DNA of 64,000 nucleotides from Thioalkalivibrio nitratireducens DSM 14787. GTDB lineage: Bacteria; Pseudomonadota; Gammaproteobacteria; Ectothiorhodospirales; Ectothiorhodospiraceae. Positions 1-8,669 of this stretch are shown piece by piece (positions within the stretch are counted from its first letter, which is position 1; each line of letters begins with the position of its first letter). A program made the position numbers and the translations under genes. Below the pieces are notes generated by a model. The model was given only the letters and a program-made list of their open reading frames with translations. It did not search any database and was not told the DNA's origin. Where the stretch lies: positions 3,624,501-3,688,500 of the forward strand of contig NC_019902.2 in NCBI RefSeq assembly GCF_000321415.2. Direction: 5' to 3'.

Positions 1-145
1 ACGGGCTCAGGTATACCAGTGCGAACAAGGGTACAAACGGGATCCCCGCTCACCGGAGTATCTAACGCAATGGCGCAACGCATCGGGCAAGGTCGGAACC
101 ATGAAACGTTTCAACCCCGGTGAAGCGAAGAGCTTACGGACTAGG
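1..145 (+). other. Flank of the first IS; open frame running in from the left edge
   Basis: A plus-strand frame is open from base 2 through this flank and into the IS end, stopping near base 213. I do not recognise its product. On the minus strand this flank does not continue the AbiEii toxin interrupted at the other end of the IS, so the two IS flanks may not have been contiguous originally. A genuine partial gene is possible but unproven. Confidence 0.25.
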
Positions 146-193
146 CCTGCCCTTTACCCACAAGTTGCGCAGACCAGTCGATACGGGGCGGTG

Positions 194-1666
194 TCATTCG
201 ATTTCATCTCGTAAAGCGTAGGCAAAGGACATGGTGGTGAGTTTGGCGTAGCCGTGCCACATCAGCTGGTGGCCAGGCGGCGGATCGTGATTGCGGTTGG
301 TGTACCCACCGAGGATGGCGACTTCGCGGACAGCTGCCCGGAGGCTGCTGGGGCGAGGCCGGCGCCGGGACTGGGCGTAGTCGCCGAGCACCCGCAATTC
401 GACGTCCGAGAACAGCAGTTCCGGTGGCAGCTCCGGGGCCTCCCGTCCCAGCAGGGTCATCAGCATCACCCGCCAGGCGATGACCAGCCGGATCGCGATG
501 GCGCGTTCCAGGCGCTCGACGCTGTGATGGCCGAGTTCGTCGATCTTGCAACCCGATTTCAGCACCCGGTGCCAGTCCTCGATGCGCCAGCGCAGGCGGT
601 ACCAGCGCAGAATCTCGGCGGCCTGTTCGGCCGAGGCGACGGTCAGGGTGGTGAGCACGAACCACTCAAGCGGCTTTTCCCCTTTCGGCGGATCCCGTTC
701 CAGCGCGTGCACCACGGTCAGTTCCAGGGTGACCGGCTGATCGGCATCGGCGGGTGTGCCACGGAGCGTGATCGGGGTGTAGCGCAGTTCCAGTTCCGCG
801 GTCCGTGCCGCTCGGCCCAGGCGCTCGGGGCGCTTGCTGGTCTTGGTGCGCAGGCTCTGGCCATCGACCGGGAGTTCGACCGAGCCGCGGCTCGCCGTCG
901 CCCGGGCGACCTCGAACAGGCGCCGCCCGTCGGCAAGCCGGCGGTTGTGCTGGGCGCGGATCACCAGCTCCACCGCGGGGTGACGCTGCTGCTCGACATA
1001 GAGCTCGAACGCATCGGCCTCCCGGTCGGCGACACTGATCACCCGGGTATTGGGGAGGGTCGCCGCCAGTGCCGCTGCATCGCGCAGACCGGCGATCCAG
1101 CGGAAGCTCTTTTTCTCTTCCTGCGCCGGTTCCGCGTCGCCCCGCGGCTGCGGCGCCTCGAACTGCGCTTGCAGCACGCCCAGCGGCAGCCCGTCGGCGT
1201 TGACCGCCAGCGTCGAGTGCAGATGCAGCCCCAGACTCTCGGCACCGGTTTGGTTGCGGCCGATGACCCCGACGCCGCGCGTCTGCGGGCGGGTGGTGAA
1301 GTTCAGATCGGTGCCATCCTGCAGGCACAGCACCGTTGCCTGCGCCTGCATCCGGCGCTGCGTGCACGCCCGATGCGGCGCCAGGATATGCTCCGGCGTC
1401 ACGTCGGAGTCCTCCGGCTGGTCGATCAGCCGGTAGTAGCCCTTCACCGCCGCCCAGTCGTCGCGGGCCACCGCGGTAAAGGCGCGCAGCGGATCCTCCC
1501 CCTGGCGCCGGGCGCTGTCCACCAGCCGTTTCGTCAATCGCTTGTCCCCCAAGGGCGCACCCCCGAACTCGTGTTCAGCCCACTGCTGCGCATCCAGACC
1601 CTCGGCGGGTTCCAGCGGTGTGTCGCCCCGTGCCGGTGCCGGACCCACCCCAAGCGTGCGCGCCAA
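194..1666 (-). CDS. IS4-family DDE transposase
   Basis: A 490-residue transposase that cuts and joins the ends of the surrounding element. The family signature Y-x2-R-x3-E-x6-K is present as Y356, R359, E363 and K370 (YRLRWRIEDWHRVLK). Candidate catalytic aspartates are D117 (LQDGTD) and D214 (SVADREAD), with E363 completing the DDE triad. The N-terminal WAEHEFGG...DKRLTKRL segment matches the DNA-binding domain of Tn5/IS4-like enzymes. The annotated start is a TTG lying inside the upstream DUF4338 gene, in a -1 frame relative to it, so initiation here is doubtful. Translation may instead come by reinitiation or frameshifting from the upstream gene. The gene itself looks intact. Confidence 0.85.
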   Translation of the reverse strand: MARTLGVGPAPARGDTPLEPAEGLDAQQWAEHEFGGAPLGDKRLTKRLVDSARRQGEDPLRAFTAVARDDWAAVKGYYRLIDQPEDSDVTPEHILAPHRACTQRRMQAQATVLCLQDGTDLNFTTRPQTRGVGVIGRNQTGAESLGLHLHSTLAVNADGLPLGVLQAQFEAPQPRGDAEPAQEEKKSFRWIAGLRDAAALAATLPNTRVISVADREADAFELYVEQQRHPAVELVIRAQHNRRLADGRRLFEVARATASRGSVELPVDGQSLRTKTSKRPERLGRAARTAELELRYTPITLRGTPADADQPVTLELTVVHALERDPPKGEKPLEWFVLTTLTVASAEQAAEILRWYRLRWRIEDWHRVLKSGCKIDELGHHSVERLERAIAIRLVIAWRVMLMTLLGREAPELPPELLFSDVELRVLGDYAQSRRRPRPSSLRAAVREVAILGGYTNRNHDPPPGHQLMWHGYAKLTTMSFAYALRDEIE

Positions 1667-2517
1667 TCGGGTTCGAGTTCATAGAGATAGATCGCCTTGC
1701 GGGTCTCGGCCGCGGCGTGGCCCCGGTCCTGGCGCCCCCGCCCGCCGGTCTCGCCCACAAAACGCCAGTTCGACGCCCGCAGGCTGACCCCGGTGTGCGG
1801 AGGCTCGATGAAGGTCTCCACCAGCCAGGGACGATACCCATGGCAGGCCTCGAAGTCAGCCCCCAGCCGCCGCAACGCCCGACCCAGCGTCCACGACGCG
1901 AGGTTCCGGCAGGAAACGCCCGGACGCAACAGGAACCGGTTCAGTCCCACCACACGGTGTCGGTGGCGTTCCCGCAGCGCCGGATCCCAGCCGATCCAGG
2001 CATCGCGTGCGGCCAACTGCAACGCCGACGCCGCAAACCCCAGCGCCCCCAGCCAGCCCTGCGCCGAACCCACCAGATACCGCAGCTGCGCGCCCACCAG
2101 CGGCCCCATGCCGCGCGGGTGCTCGCGCGCCATCAGCTCATTCCAGAGCGCCCGGTGCTCGGCCGTGTCCACCCGTACCAGCGCCAGGCCCTCCAGCTCG
2201 GTGACCTCGCGGCCCACTCCCTGGGGTGCCGGCACCGCCACCCCCAGGCGCCGGCCCTGGCCCCCGCGCCCCGGGCTGCTGCACGCAGGCGGCAGCGTAA
2301 TCCGGCCCGCGCGCTCCAGCGCCCGCAGCGCCTTCAAGCAGCCCGCCCGCTGCGGCCGCCCACGCGCATCGAAGAAGCCCCAGGTGGTACAGATCTGATC
2401 CGCCAGCGCGGTGCGGTGCAGTTCCGGCGCTTCCCGGATCAGCGCCTGCACCCGAGCCAGGTTCGCCGGCGCGCTCAACGTGCGCTTGATCTGGCTCTGC
2501 TCCCACATGCCCGGCAC
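1534..2517 (-). CDS. DUF4338 (DruA-like) protein encoded inside the IS4-type element
   Basis: A 327-residue protein with the DUF4338 core: VGAQLRYLV (around 143-151), GWDPALRERH, NRFLL, NLASWTLGRALRRL, the ETFIEP motif, RASNW and TGGRGRQDR. DUF4338 is the family of DruA from the Druantia defence system, but here the gene lies between the terminal repeats of an IS and overlaps the transposase by about 130 bp, so an accessory transposition role is more likely than defence. Beyond about residue 285 (YELEPDWRA) the similarity stops and the frame merely overlaps the transposase. In relatives the two frames could be fused or joined by frameshifting. Start at residue 1 or 4 is uncertain. Confidence 0.75.
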   Translation of the reverse strand: MPGMWEQSQIKRTLSAPANLARVQALIREAPELHRTALADQICTTWGFFDARGRPQRAGCLKALRALERAGRITLPPACSSPGRGGQGRRLGVAVPAPQGVGREVTELEGLALVRVDTAEHRALWNELMAREHPRGMGPLVGAQLRYLVGSAQGWLGALGFAASALQLAARDAWIGWDPALRERHRHRVVGLNRFLLRPGVSCRNLASWTLGRALRRLGADFEACHGYRPWLVETFIEPPHTGVSLRASNWRFVGETGGRGRQDRGHAAAETRKAIYLYELEPDWRARLGWVRHRHGATHRWNPPRVWMRSSGLNTSSGVRPWGTSD

Positions 2518-2569
2518 GGTACCCGGCCGGCAGGCGTTTGTCCAGCACTAGATGTGGGTATAGGGCAGG

Positions 2570-3129
2570 ACTAGGAAGGTGCGGAACAGCGCGTCGGTCA
2601 GCCCTTCGTGTTCGTAGAGCAGCTTGATGTCGAACAGGTCGCGCGGGTGCTGGCGATCGACCGCCGCATGGAGTTTGCCACCGAACAAATCCTCAAATGA
2701 CACGACCTGGACGGCGGCATAGCCGAATTCATCTTCGACCGTTGGGGATACGGCGCGGCGTTCAGGATCGTGCACGACGCCGCGCATGACAGGTGAGATT
2801 TCAATCTTGACTTCGGCGCCGTCGAGCCGGGCTCGGATACGGGTGGCGCCGCCACCGCCGCCTTCGATGCGTTGCGCGCGGAGACGCGGAATGCCGGCGT
2901 TGGCCGCCTTCATGATCCTGTCGAGCGTCTCGTTGATCTCCCTCAGACTTTCCGCTCGGTCTTTGACCGGCAGGTAGGTCAGGTCGATATCTACCGACAG
3001 GCGCGGCATGTCGCGGTAGAACAGGTTGATGGCAGTGCCGCCCTTGAGCGCGAACACGGGTTCCGCCTCGATGAAGGGCAGCAGACGCATCAAAAGCGCT
3101 ACCTGTGCACCATAGACGTCACGGGCCAT
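2570..3129 (-). pseudogene. abiEii: AbiEii-type nucleotidyltransferase toxin, 3' end lost to IS insertion
   Basis: The toxin half of a type IV AbiE toxin-antitoxin/abortive-infection locus. AbiEii proteins are nucleotidyltransferases. The catalytic signatures are present: GGTAINLF near residue 30 and the D-x-D of VDIDLTY near residue 47. FGGKLHAAVDRQHPRDLFD is also typical of the family. The IS at 146-2569 cuts the gene at about residue 187, removing the C-terminal third, and the ORF then stops a few codons inside the IS. The start codon overlaps the antitoxin stop by 11 bp. The toxin is presumably inactive. Confidence 0.8.
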
Positions 3130-3937
3130 CGGTATCTCCCGTTGAGGCGTCGACGAATTCCGGGGGGACCATGATGCGGTAGCGCGGATGGATCTTGCCG
3201 CCCGTGATCAGGGCGCGGTCACCCGTACCGAGGTTGAAGTCGTCGGGGTCAAGGCGCTCGCGCCAGGCATGTTTGTGGCGGTCGGCGAAAACGAAGAACA
3301 GACGTCTGAGCTTGATCGTGCGGCAGCTCTGCAGCAGCGCCGCGAGCTGGCGAGGCCGCATCGTCGCCAGCCCCTCGAAAACCATGTCGAGGTTATGAAA
3401 ACTCTCATGCGCGGGCAGTTCGTCAAGTGCTTCGAGGATCGCGCGCTCCGGCGAGGATATTCGGAGCGTCCAGCCCCAGGGCAGAGTCGGGGCATTGCCG
3501 TTGCTGTATTCCGTCAGACCGAGCGACGGGTCATCGAACAGGGACAGGGGGCGGCTTATGAGCGGTGCGTCGAGGGTGAGGCGCGACAGCCACGTTGGTG
3601 TGTCGCTGCCGTAGATCCACACGGGCGGATGCGCGCCCAGCGGGAGATAGTGGCGGTAACCCTGGAGGTCAAGGGCGGACATGCCGCCGACATGGACTTG
3701 GTAACCCATGATTTTCTGGAGAGATAGGATGCAGCTCTTCCAGTCCGGAGGGACTGACTGCGGCGAGGGGCGACGGAAGACACCGCGCTCCAGCCGCTCC
3801 AGCCAGCCGCGATCTACGTATTTCCGGGTGAGGAACCGGCTGACGCCGTGGTTCTCCAGCCAGCGCGCATCCACCACAAAGCCGGCGGGAACAGCTTCCA
3901 AGACGCTCTTCAGCGTGTCCGATTTTTGTGCACTCAT
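3119..3937 (-). CDS. abiEi: AbiEi-type antitoxin, transcriptional regulator (type IV TA)
   Basis: A 272-residue AbiEi family protein. It has an N-terminal winged-helix segment (FVVDARWLENHGVSRF, RKYVDRGWLERLERGVFRR) and a C-terminal AbiEi domain with HVGGMSALDLQGY, ISSPERAILEALDELP and a basic region near LRRLFFVFADRHKHAW. Family members neutralise the nucleotidyltransferase toxin and repress their own operon. The M of MSAQKSD at 3937 is chosen because the longer upstream reading has no family character; an ATG at 3946 is an alternative. The gene appears intact although its partner toxin is cut, so the antitoxin is orphaned. Confidence 0.8.
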   Translation of the reverse strand: MSAQKSDTLKSVLEAVPAGFVVDARWLENHGVSRFLTRKYVDRGWLERLERGVFRRPSPQSVPPDWKSCILSLQKIMGYQVHVGGMSALDLQGYRHYLPLGAHPPVWIYGSDTPTWLSRLTLDAPLISRPLSLFDDPSLGLTEYSNGNAPTLPWGWTLRISSPERAILEALDELPAHESFHNLDMVFEGLATMRPRQLAALLQSCRTIKLRRLFFVFADRHKHAWRERLDPDDFNLGTGDRALITGGKIHPRYRIMVPPEFVDASTGDTDGP

Positions 3938-4400
3938 GGTACACATGATGGAGAAGAATCGAAGATTACGGCAAGTCTGCTTCGGACTTGCACGATTATG
4001 GGTACTTTCAGTACACGAATTGCGATGTCCAAAAAGAGTGCTGTCGCGCGTTTTGTCTCTGCCAAGGCTTCGGTAGGTCAGGTACCAAGCTTCGCGCCAT
4101 GCCCCGCGCAGCATTTGGCGAAATCGGGTCCTGCCCACGATTCAGAAGCGTGCATGCCTCGCCAGCCGGGGGTGAACCACCCCGAGGTTTCCGGAGGCGG
4201 GGTTTTCATGGGTCAGGCTACCTTTCTCAGAACTTCCCGGCTCTGATATCACCCCTCTTGCCGCGCCGGCCGTCGAAAACGATGCCCGCGATGGAGGTTT
4301 CCGGCCGTCCGCAGCGCACCAGTGGGGAGTCGTTCGTGAGCAATGGCTCGGCGGTCGCTCAGGGGCGGCTTCAGCCAGTGAGTTGTGCCTCATCGCGAAC
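3938..4400. other. Intergenic region between the AbiE locus and the DUF429 gene
   Basis: No coding sequence with family character was seen; open frames here are short and compositionally unconvincing. The stretch upstream of abiEi should hold its promoter and operator. I see no clear -35/-10 pair and no terminator that I would defend. Confidence 0.4.
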
Positions 4401-5039
4401 TCACACGACGTCCCCTGGACACCAGATCGCCGTATCGTCACCGCCGAGGGCCACGGTGCGTCCCGCACGGCACTCGACGCCTACCCGCGCGCAGACAAGC
4501 GCATCCAGTGCATCCTCGTACCGCTTCAGCGCCGATAGGCTCTTGATGATGGTCGGCTCCGGAAGCTCGAGACTCAGCCCCTCGAACACCTGGGCCAGCG
4601 CGTCGCGAATGGCGGTGAACTCGATCAGCAGGTTCCGGATCCGACCCGGCACCGGTTCGCCTAGCCAGTATTTCCTGGACTTGCTGACTTTCTACGGCAC
4701 CCGTTGCGAACGCGTGAGCAACGACAACAGAGCCGGATGCGGGTACACCTCGAGGAACTGCCGACCAACGGGCGATGGCGTTGCCGGCGTCGCCAGCTCG
4801 AAACCAGCCGCGGACAGCGCGTCTGAGATTCGAGCGCCCAGCGGCCCGGGCGTGCCAGGGTCGGCGAGTGGCCGGCGCACCAGCGGCTGCTGAGTTCCCG
4901 GAAAACGACTGGCGGACCAGTCGAGCACGATGCAGTGCCAACAGCCTCCTCGCTGCTGGACGAAGGCCACGCCGCTGCGCCGCGCAGCAGTCCATGCCGC
5001 ATCGATGGCGAGGATCGTTGGCTGAGGAGTCAGACGCAT
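4401..5039 (-). pseudogene. DUF429 (predicted RNase H-fold nuclease) gene with in-frame amber stop
   Basis: Two frames lie in the same register, separated by a single TAG at 4692-4694. The first encodes the DUF429 N-terminus (ILAIDAAWTAARRSGVAFV, EVYPHPALLSLL). The second resumes as KVSKSRKYW...GRIRN and reaches the family C-terminus (YEDALDALVCARVG, GDDTAIWCP). Family members read V-Y-K-V at this point, so a TAC to TAG change explains the break. The function of DUF429 proteins is not established to my knowledge. It is either a recent nonsense pseudogene or a sequencing error. It lies between AbiE and a TOTE-type gene. Confidence 0.7.
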
Positions 5040-5183
5040 GCCGGGCTGTGAGGGAAGGAAATATGCCCTTGCAGGGGCACCGCAACGCGCTTCGCCGTTG
5101 AAGCTCTAAGACTCGACGCCGCCTTCAGTCCGGCCCTGCGAATTGGCGCAAGGCACGGAGCAAAGTCGGTCGTAATCGTCGGC

Positions 5184-7541
5184 TCATGACACAACGGCCT
5201 CCGCAGCAATTCGGTAACCCATTGCCCGGTACCCCCGCTGGCGCTTGTCCCACATCCGCAGCACCGCCGGGTGGCCGGTATCCACGACGTCGATAATCCG
5301 CACGTCCGTCTTGCTGGCGTGCTCCCGGTGGAGGCGCCCAGCGTATTGCTGCAACGTACCCTTCCAGGAAACTGGCATGGCCAGCACCAGTGTATCGAGC
5401 GGTGGGTGGTCAAATCCCTCCCCGACCAGTTTTCCGGTAGCCAAAAGGACGCGCGGTGCATCGGGAGGCAGTGCGTTCAGATCGGCGATGAGGGCGGCCC
5501 GCTGTTTCTTTGACATCCGGCCGTGCAGCATGAACGGTTCAGGGATTTGACACGCCAAAGCAGCCATAATTGCGGCTAGGTGGTCGGTGCGCTCGGTTAA
5601 CACCAACACCTTACGACCCTGCTCAAACGCTTCTTTGATTACAATTGCAATGGCATCAGTCCGCGCCTGATCGTTAGCAAGATACCGGAACACGTCCTGA
5701 ATACCGGCCGTGGCCGGCAGTTCGATCCGGGTGCACCGTGAGTGTGGAAGAACCTTCAGGTCGTGAGGCGCTCCAAGTGGTTGGGCGGCGGTGTATCGAA
5801 TCGGCCCACATTGCATGAAGATGATCGGCTGTTGCCCATCTCGGCGGATGGGTGTTGCGGTAAGGCCGAGCACATACTTCGCCTTCGTTCGCTTCAGGAT
5901 GGCATCGAAGGAGACGGCGCCAACGTGGTGACACTCATCCACAATGACTTGGCCATAGTTTTCAACCAAGGAGTTGACCTCGCCCTGCCGGGATAGCGAC
6001 TGCATCACGGCTATGTCGATCTTGCCGGCGGGTTTGGCCTTCCCGCCGCTGATGGTACCGACCACCCCCTTGCCCTGGCCTAGAAAAACCTGCAGGCGCG
6101 CCTGCCACTGCTTGAGCAGCTCGGTGCGGTGCACCAGCACCAGCGTGTTGACGCCCCGGCGCGCGACCATCGCGGCGGCGGTGACTGTCTTGCCAAAGGC
6201 GATCGGAGCGCACAGCACGCCGGTATCATGCTGCAGCATGGCCGAGACGGCAGCCTCCTGATCGAGTCGCAGGGTTCCGAGGAAACTCACTGCAATGGCT
6301 TCACCACCAAAGCGCTCGTCGCGGAGATCACAGGAAATGCTGTTCTCACGCAGGAGGTCTAATGCGGCGTCGAGGCAGCCACGTGGTAAGGCGATATGCT
6401 GCGGATAGTTCTCCGCGCAGCCAATCACGCGCGGTTTATCCCACACCGATATCCGCATGGCCTGGGCCTTGTAGAACTCGGGGTTCTGGAAGGCGGCCAG
6501 ACGGACCAGGCGGTTGGCCAGTACCTGCGGCAGTTGGGCCTTTTCGAAGTAGACGAGATTGGCCAGCGTCACGGTCAGCGAGGTGGGCATAGTGCCCCCC
6601 AGCTTCTTGGGAGACGAACCCCGCTTCCACGGCGTGGCCAAGTCCTCATCGTCGATGAAGGTGACGTCCAATGGATGAATGCCACCGGTGGCCCGCAGGA
6701 TCGTGGGTTCGATGTCGTGCGCCGCCATCAGTTGGATGCCCGCCAGAAAGCCCCATTGATTGGCATACGGGCGCAGATCGGCATCGACGAATACGCTGCA
6801 GCCGTTTTCGCGAGGTTGCTTCTGCAGTGGCAGGGCGATCAGGTTGCCGAACCCGCCCTTGGGCATCGTGTCTTGATTCGGGAATAGCCGGTCATAGGAC
6901 TTCAGCTTCAGTTGTCGGGTGCGCGAGCAGGTGTGGCTGATGATGGCCGTGCCCAAGCGCCGAGCATCGCGTGCTGCGACGCGACTGGCGAAGAACACCC
7001 ACGCGTGCGCACCGTCGCCTGATCTGGAAATCTCCAACGCAGTCGGCACACCCAGTTCTTCGCAAGACTGCACGAAGGCGCGGGCATCATCGCGCCAATC
7101 GGCTTCGTCAAAATCGGCCGCCAAGAAGTAGCAGGTGTCGTCTTCCAGCAGTGGATAGACGCCGACCGTGTGCTCACCGGCCAGATGGTCGTAGATTACG
7201 GCATCGGAAAGTGGGATCAACAAACGATTGCTGCAGTTTCCGCACTTGATGCGTGGCTTTTCGCAGACCCCAGCTCGCCACTCATTCGCGCAGGCGGGCG
7301 CGTACCCGGCCTTGTCGCTGGTCTTGCTCTCCCAACGGATGGGGTAGACGTCCGTGCGCCCACGGAATAGGCGCCGGAACAGTGCGACTTTTTCAGCGGT
7401 GGAAAATTTGGACGATTCTGGCTCTCGAACCGCTGTAATGGGTGCCCACGGCAAACGCCATTCAATGCCGTGGGCTTCCAGCAACGCAATCAGTCGGGCG
7501 TTCTCGACCTGCAATGCGGCCAATTCACCGTGATCCGCCAT
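5184..7541 (-). CDS. TOTE-type AEP primase-SF2 helicase fusion
   Basis: A protein of about 785 residues. From the chosen ATG: a short leucine coiled coil (residues 5-25), a cysteine cluster (C84, C93, C100, C103), and an archaeo-eukaryotic primase domain with the D-x-D motif LAADFDEADW (D143, D145) and H179 in SGDGAHAWVFF. A superfamily 2 helicase follows, with Walker A FGKT (449-452), DECHH (535-539) and motif III GLTATP, then a helicase C-terminal domain ending with QQYAGRLHRE. This arrangement is that of the TOTE conflict-system primase-helicases, thought to act against invading DNA. The Walker A reads PIAFGKT, not the common PTGFGKT. A GTG start at 7583 is the alternative. Confidence 0.75.
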   Translation of the reverse strand: MADHGELAALQVENARLIALLEAHGIEWRLPWAPITAVREPESSKFSTAEKVALFRRLFRGRTDVYPIRWESKTSDKAGYAPACANEWRAGVCEKPRIKCGNCSNRLLIPLSDAVIYDHLAGEHTVGVYPLLEDDTCYFLAADFDEADWRDDARAFVQSCEELGVPTALEISRSGDGAHAWVFFASRVAARDARRLGTAIISHTCSRTRQLKLKSYDRLFPNQDTMPKGGFGNLIALPLQKQPRENGCSVFVDADLRPYANQWGFLAGIQLMAAHDIEPTILRATGGIHPLDVTFIDDEDLATPWKRGSSPKKLGGTMPTSLTVTLANLVYFEKAQLPQVLANRLVRLAAFQNPEFYKAQAMRISVWDKPRVIGCAENYPQHIALPRGCLDAALDLLRENSISCDLRDERFGGEAIAVSFLGTLRLDQEAAVSAMLQHDTGVLCAPIAFGKTVTAAAMVARRGVNTLVLVHRTELLKQWQARLQVFLGQGKGVVGTISGGKAKPAGKIDIAVMQSLSRQGEVNSLVENYGQVIVDECHHVGAVSFDAILKRTKAKYVLGLTATPIRRDGQQPIIFMQCGPIRYTAAQPLGAPHDLKVLPHSRCTRIELPATAGIQDVFRYLANDQARTDAIAIVIKEAFEQGRKVLVLTERTDHLAAIMAALACQIPEPFMLHGRMSKKQRAALIADLNALPPDAPRVLLATGKLVGEGFDHPPLDTLVLAMPVSWKGTLQQYAGRLHREHASKTDVRIIDVVDTGHPAVLRMWDKRQRGYRAMGYRIAAEAVVS

Positions 7542-7583
7542 CGAATCCACACTCAGCCAGAAGATTTGGTTATCCCCGCCCAC

Positions 7584-8102
7584 AATAGCGGGGTTTCAGA
7601 CTCCATACACATCGGCGGCCTGCTCATAGGCTGTCCCATCATGAACAATGTCAGTTTTACACGCCTGCGAACGGCAAGAAGAGTCACGTCGTGTGCCGTA
7701 TCGGTCCCGCGTGGCTCTTGACTACCAGCTCCAGCCTCTGCCAGCAGCGGCCGGCACTCGGCGGGCTTGGCCTGCGCGCGCAGCACCGGGTCCCCACGCA
7801 AGGGGGCAGGTCTCGCGTTGTAGCGGGCAGGCCACCCTTGCGCGTGCAACTGTCTGTGTATGGGTGACCGCTTTCGATCAGATTGCGGTGGCTCGCTGCC
7901 GCAGCCTGGGGGACGGGTAAGGGTCGGCTTCTGCCAGTGCCATGTTTGTGGGGCTGGGATCTCGACCCTGAGTCGCCATTGGCTACTGTGAGCCAGAGGC
8001 TCGTAACCGGCACGCTGCCGGCCGCCCCAGGAGCCGGTGATGGTGGCAGCGGTGGCGCTTGTCCCCGCCACGGTGATCTTCTACTCTGAGGTGGAGATGG
8101 AC
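7584..8102. other. Intergenic region, about 0.5 kb, no recognisable gene
   Basis: Nothing with family character in either strand. Open frames are low-complexity shadows rich in Arg, Pro and Ala. It probably contains the promoter of the DUF433/DUF5615 module near its right end, where GAGGTGGAG precedes the ATG at 8103 as a ribosome binding site. Confidence 0.35.
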
Positions 8103-8337
8103 ATGATGGTGACTCAAGTGAGCGAATTGCACCGAATCACGATCGATCCCGACGTCTGCGGAGGACGCCCATGCCTGCGGGGTCTACGCATTCGGTGTCC
8201 TGGACCTTCTGGCTTCCGGCGCCTCACACGAGGAGGTGCTTCAGGATTACCCCTATCTTGAACCGGAAGACATTGTTGCCGTTCTGGAGTACGCCGCCCG
8301 CCAGAGTGACCATCCTGTGCTGTCCGTTGTTGCCTGA
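8103..8337 (+). pseudogene. DUF433 antitoxin, frameshifted
   Basis: A DUF433 family antitoxin in two frames. The first half reads ITIDPDVCGGRPCLRGLRIR. After a frame change near 8195-8205 the rest reads LDLLASGASHEEVLQDYPYL...EDIVAVLEYAARQ and ends at a TGA overlapping the toxin ATG (TGATG). The expected linker between RIR and VLDLL is shortened, which suggests a deletion of a few bases that is not a multiple of three. DUF433 proteins pair with DUF5615 PIN-like toxins. If the lesion is real, the antitoxin is not made while its toxin frame is intact. Confidence 0.7.
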
Positions 8338-8669
8338 TGCGCTTTCTGGTGGACGCGCAACTGCCGCCGGCCCTTGCTCGGTGGCTGAGCGCCCAGGGCT
8401 GTCCAGCCGACCACGTCGCCGACCTCGGGATGGCAGAATCCCCGGATCGAGTGATTTGGGAGTGGGCAGCACAAGAGAGTGTGACGATTGTCACCAAGGA
8501 TGAAGACTTCGCCATCTGGCGAATCACCTCCAGTGCCGGGACGCCACGGGTCGTGTGGCTCAGAATGGGCAACACTCGCCGGTCGGAATTGCTGGCGCGC
8601 ATGGAAATTCTATTGCCTCGGGTTTTGGCCGCCCTGGAGGGCGGCGAGACGCTGATCGAAATTCGTTGA
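8337..8669 (+). CDS. DUF5615 PIN-like toxin
   Basis: A 110-residue protein of the DUF5615 (Mut7-C/PIN-like) family, predicted RNase toxin of the DUF433-DUF5615 module. Acidic positions typical of PIN-like nucleases are visible: D6 in MRFLVDAQLP, the HVADLGMAESPD segment and VTKDEDFAIW. Its ATG overlaps the DUF433 stop, indicating translational coupling. The frame is intact while the antitoxin gene is broken; either the toxin is silent or inactive, or the antitoxin lesion is an artefact. Confidence 0.75.
   Translation: MRFLVDAQLPPALARWLSAQGCPADHVADLGMAESPDRVIWEWAAQESVTIVTKDEDFAIWRITSSAGTPRVVWLRMGNTRRSELLARMEILLPRVLAALEGGETLIEIR

Larger units (their letters stand above)
146..2569 (-). mobile_element. 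IS4-family insertion sequence carrying a DUF4338 (DruA-like) gene
   Basis: The ends are inverted repeats: CCTGCCCTTTACCCACA at the left, and the right end read backwards as CCTGCCCTATACCCACA, one mismatch in 17. GGACTAGG occurs at 138-145 and again at 2568-2575, overlapping the right tip by two bases, so the target duplication is 6-8 bp. Between the ends lie only two overlapping minus-strand genes: a DUF4338 protein (first) and an IS4-type DDE transposase (second). The DUF4338 gene is therefore inside the transposable unit and not a neighbour. The element truncates an AbiEii toxin gene at its right end. Confidence 0.85.

Noticed and set aside
254-1684. 476-residue plus-strand ORF opposite the IS4 transposase
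   Set aside because: It is the antisense shadow of a clear DDE transposase, is rich in Arg, Gln and Pro, and has no domain signatures.
1534-2517. Druantia defence system call based on DruA similarity
   Set aside because: No other Druantia gene is present and the gene lies inside IS terminal repeats; the same holds for 39795-40698.
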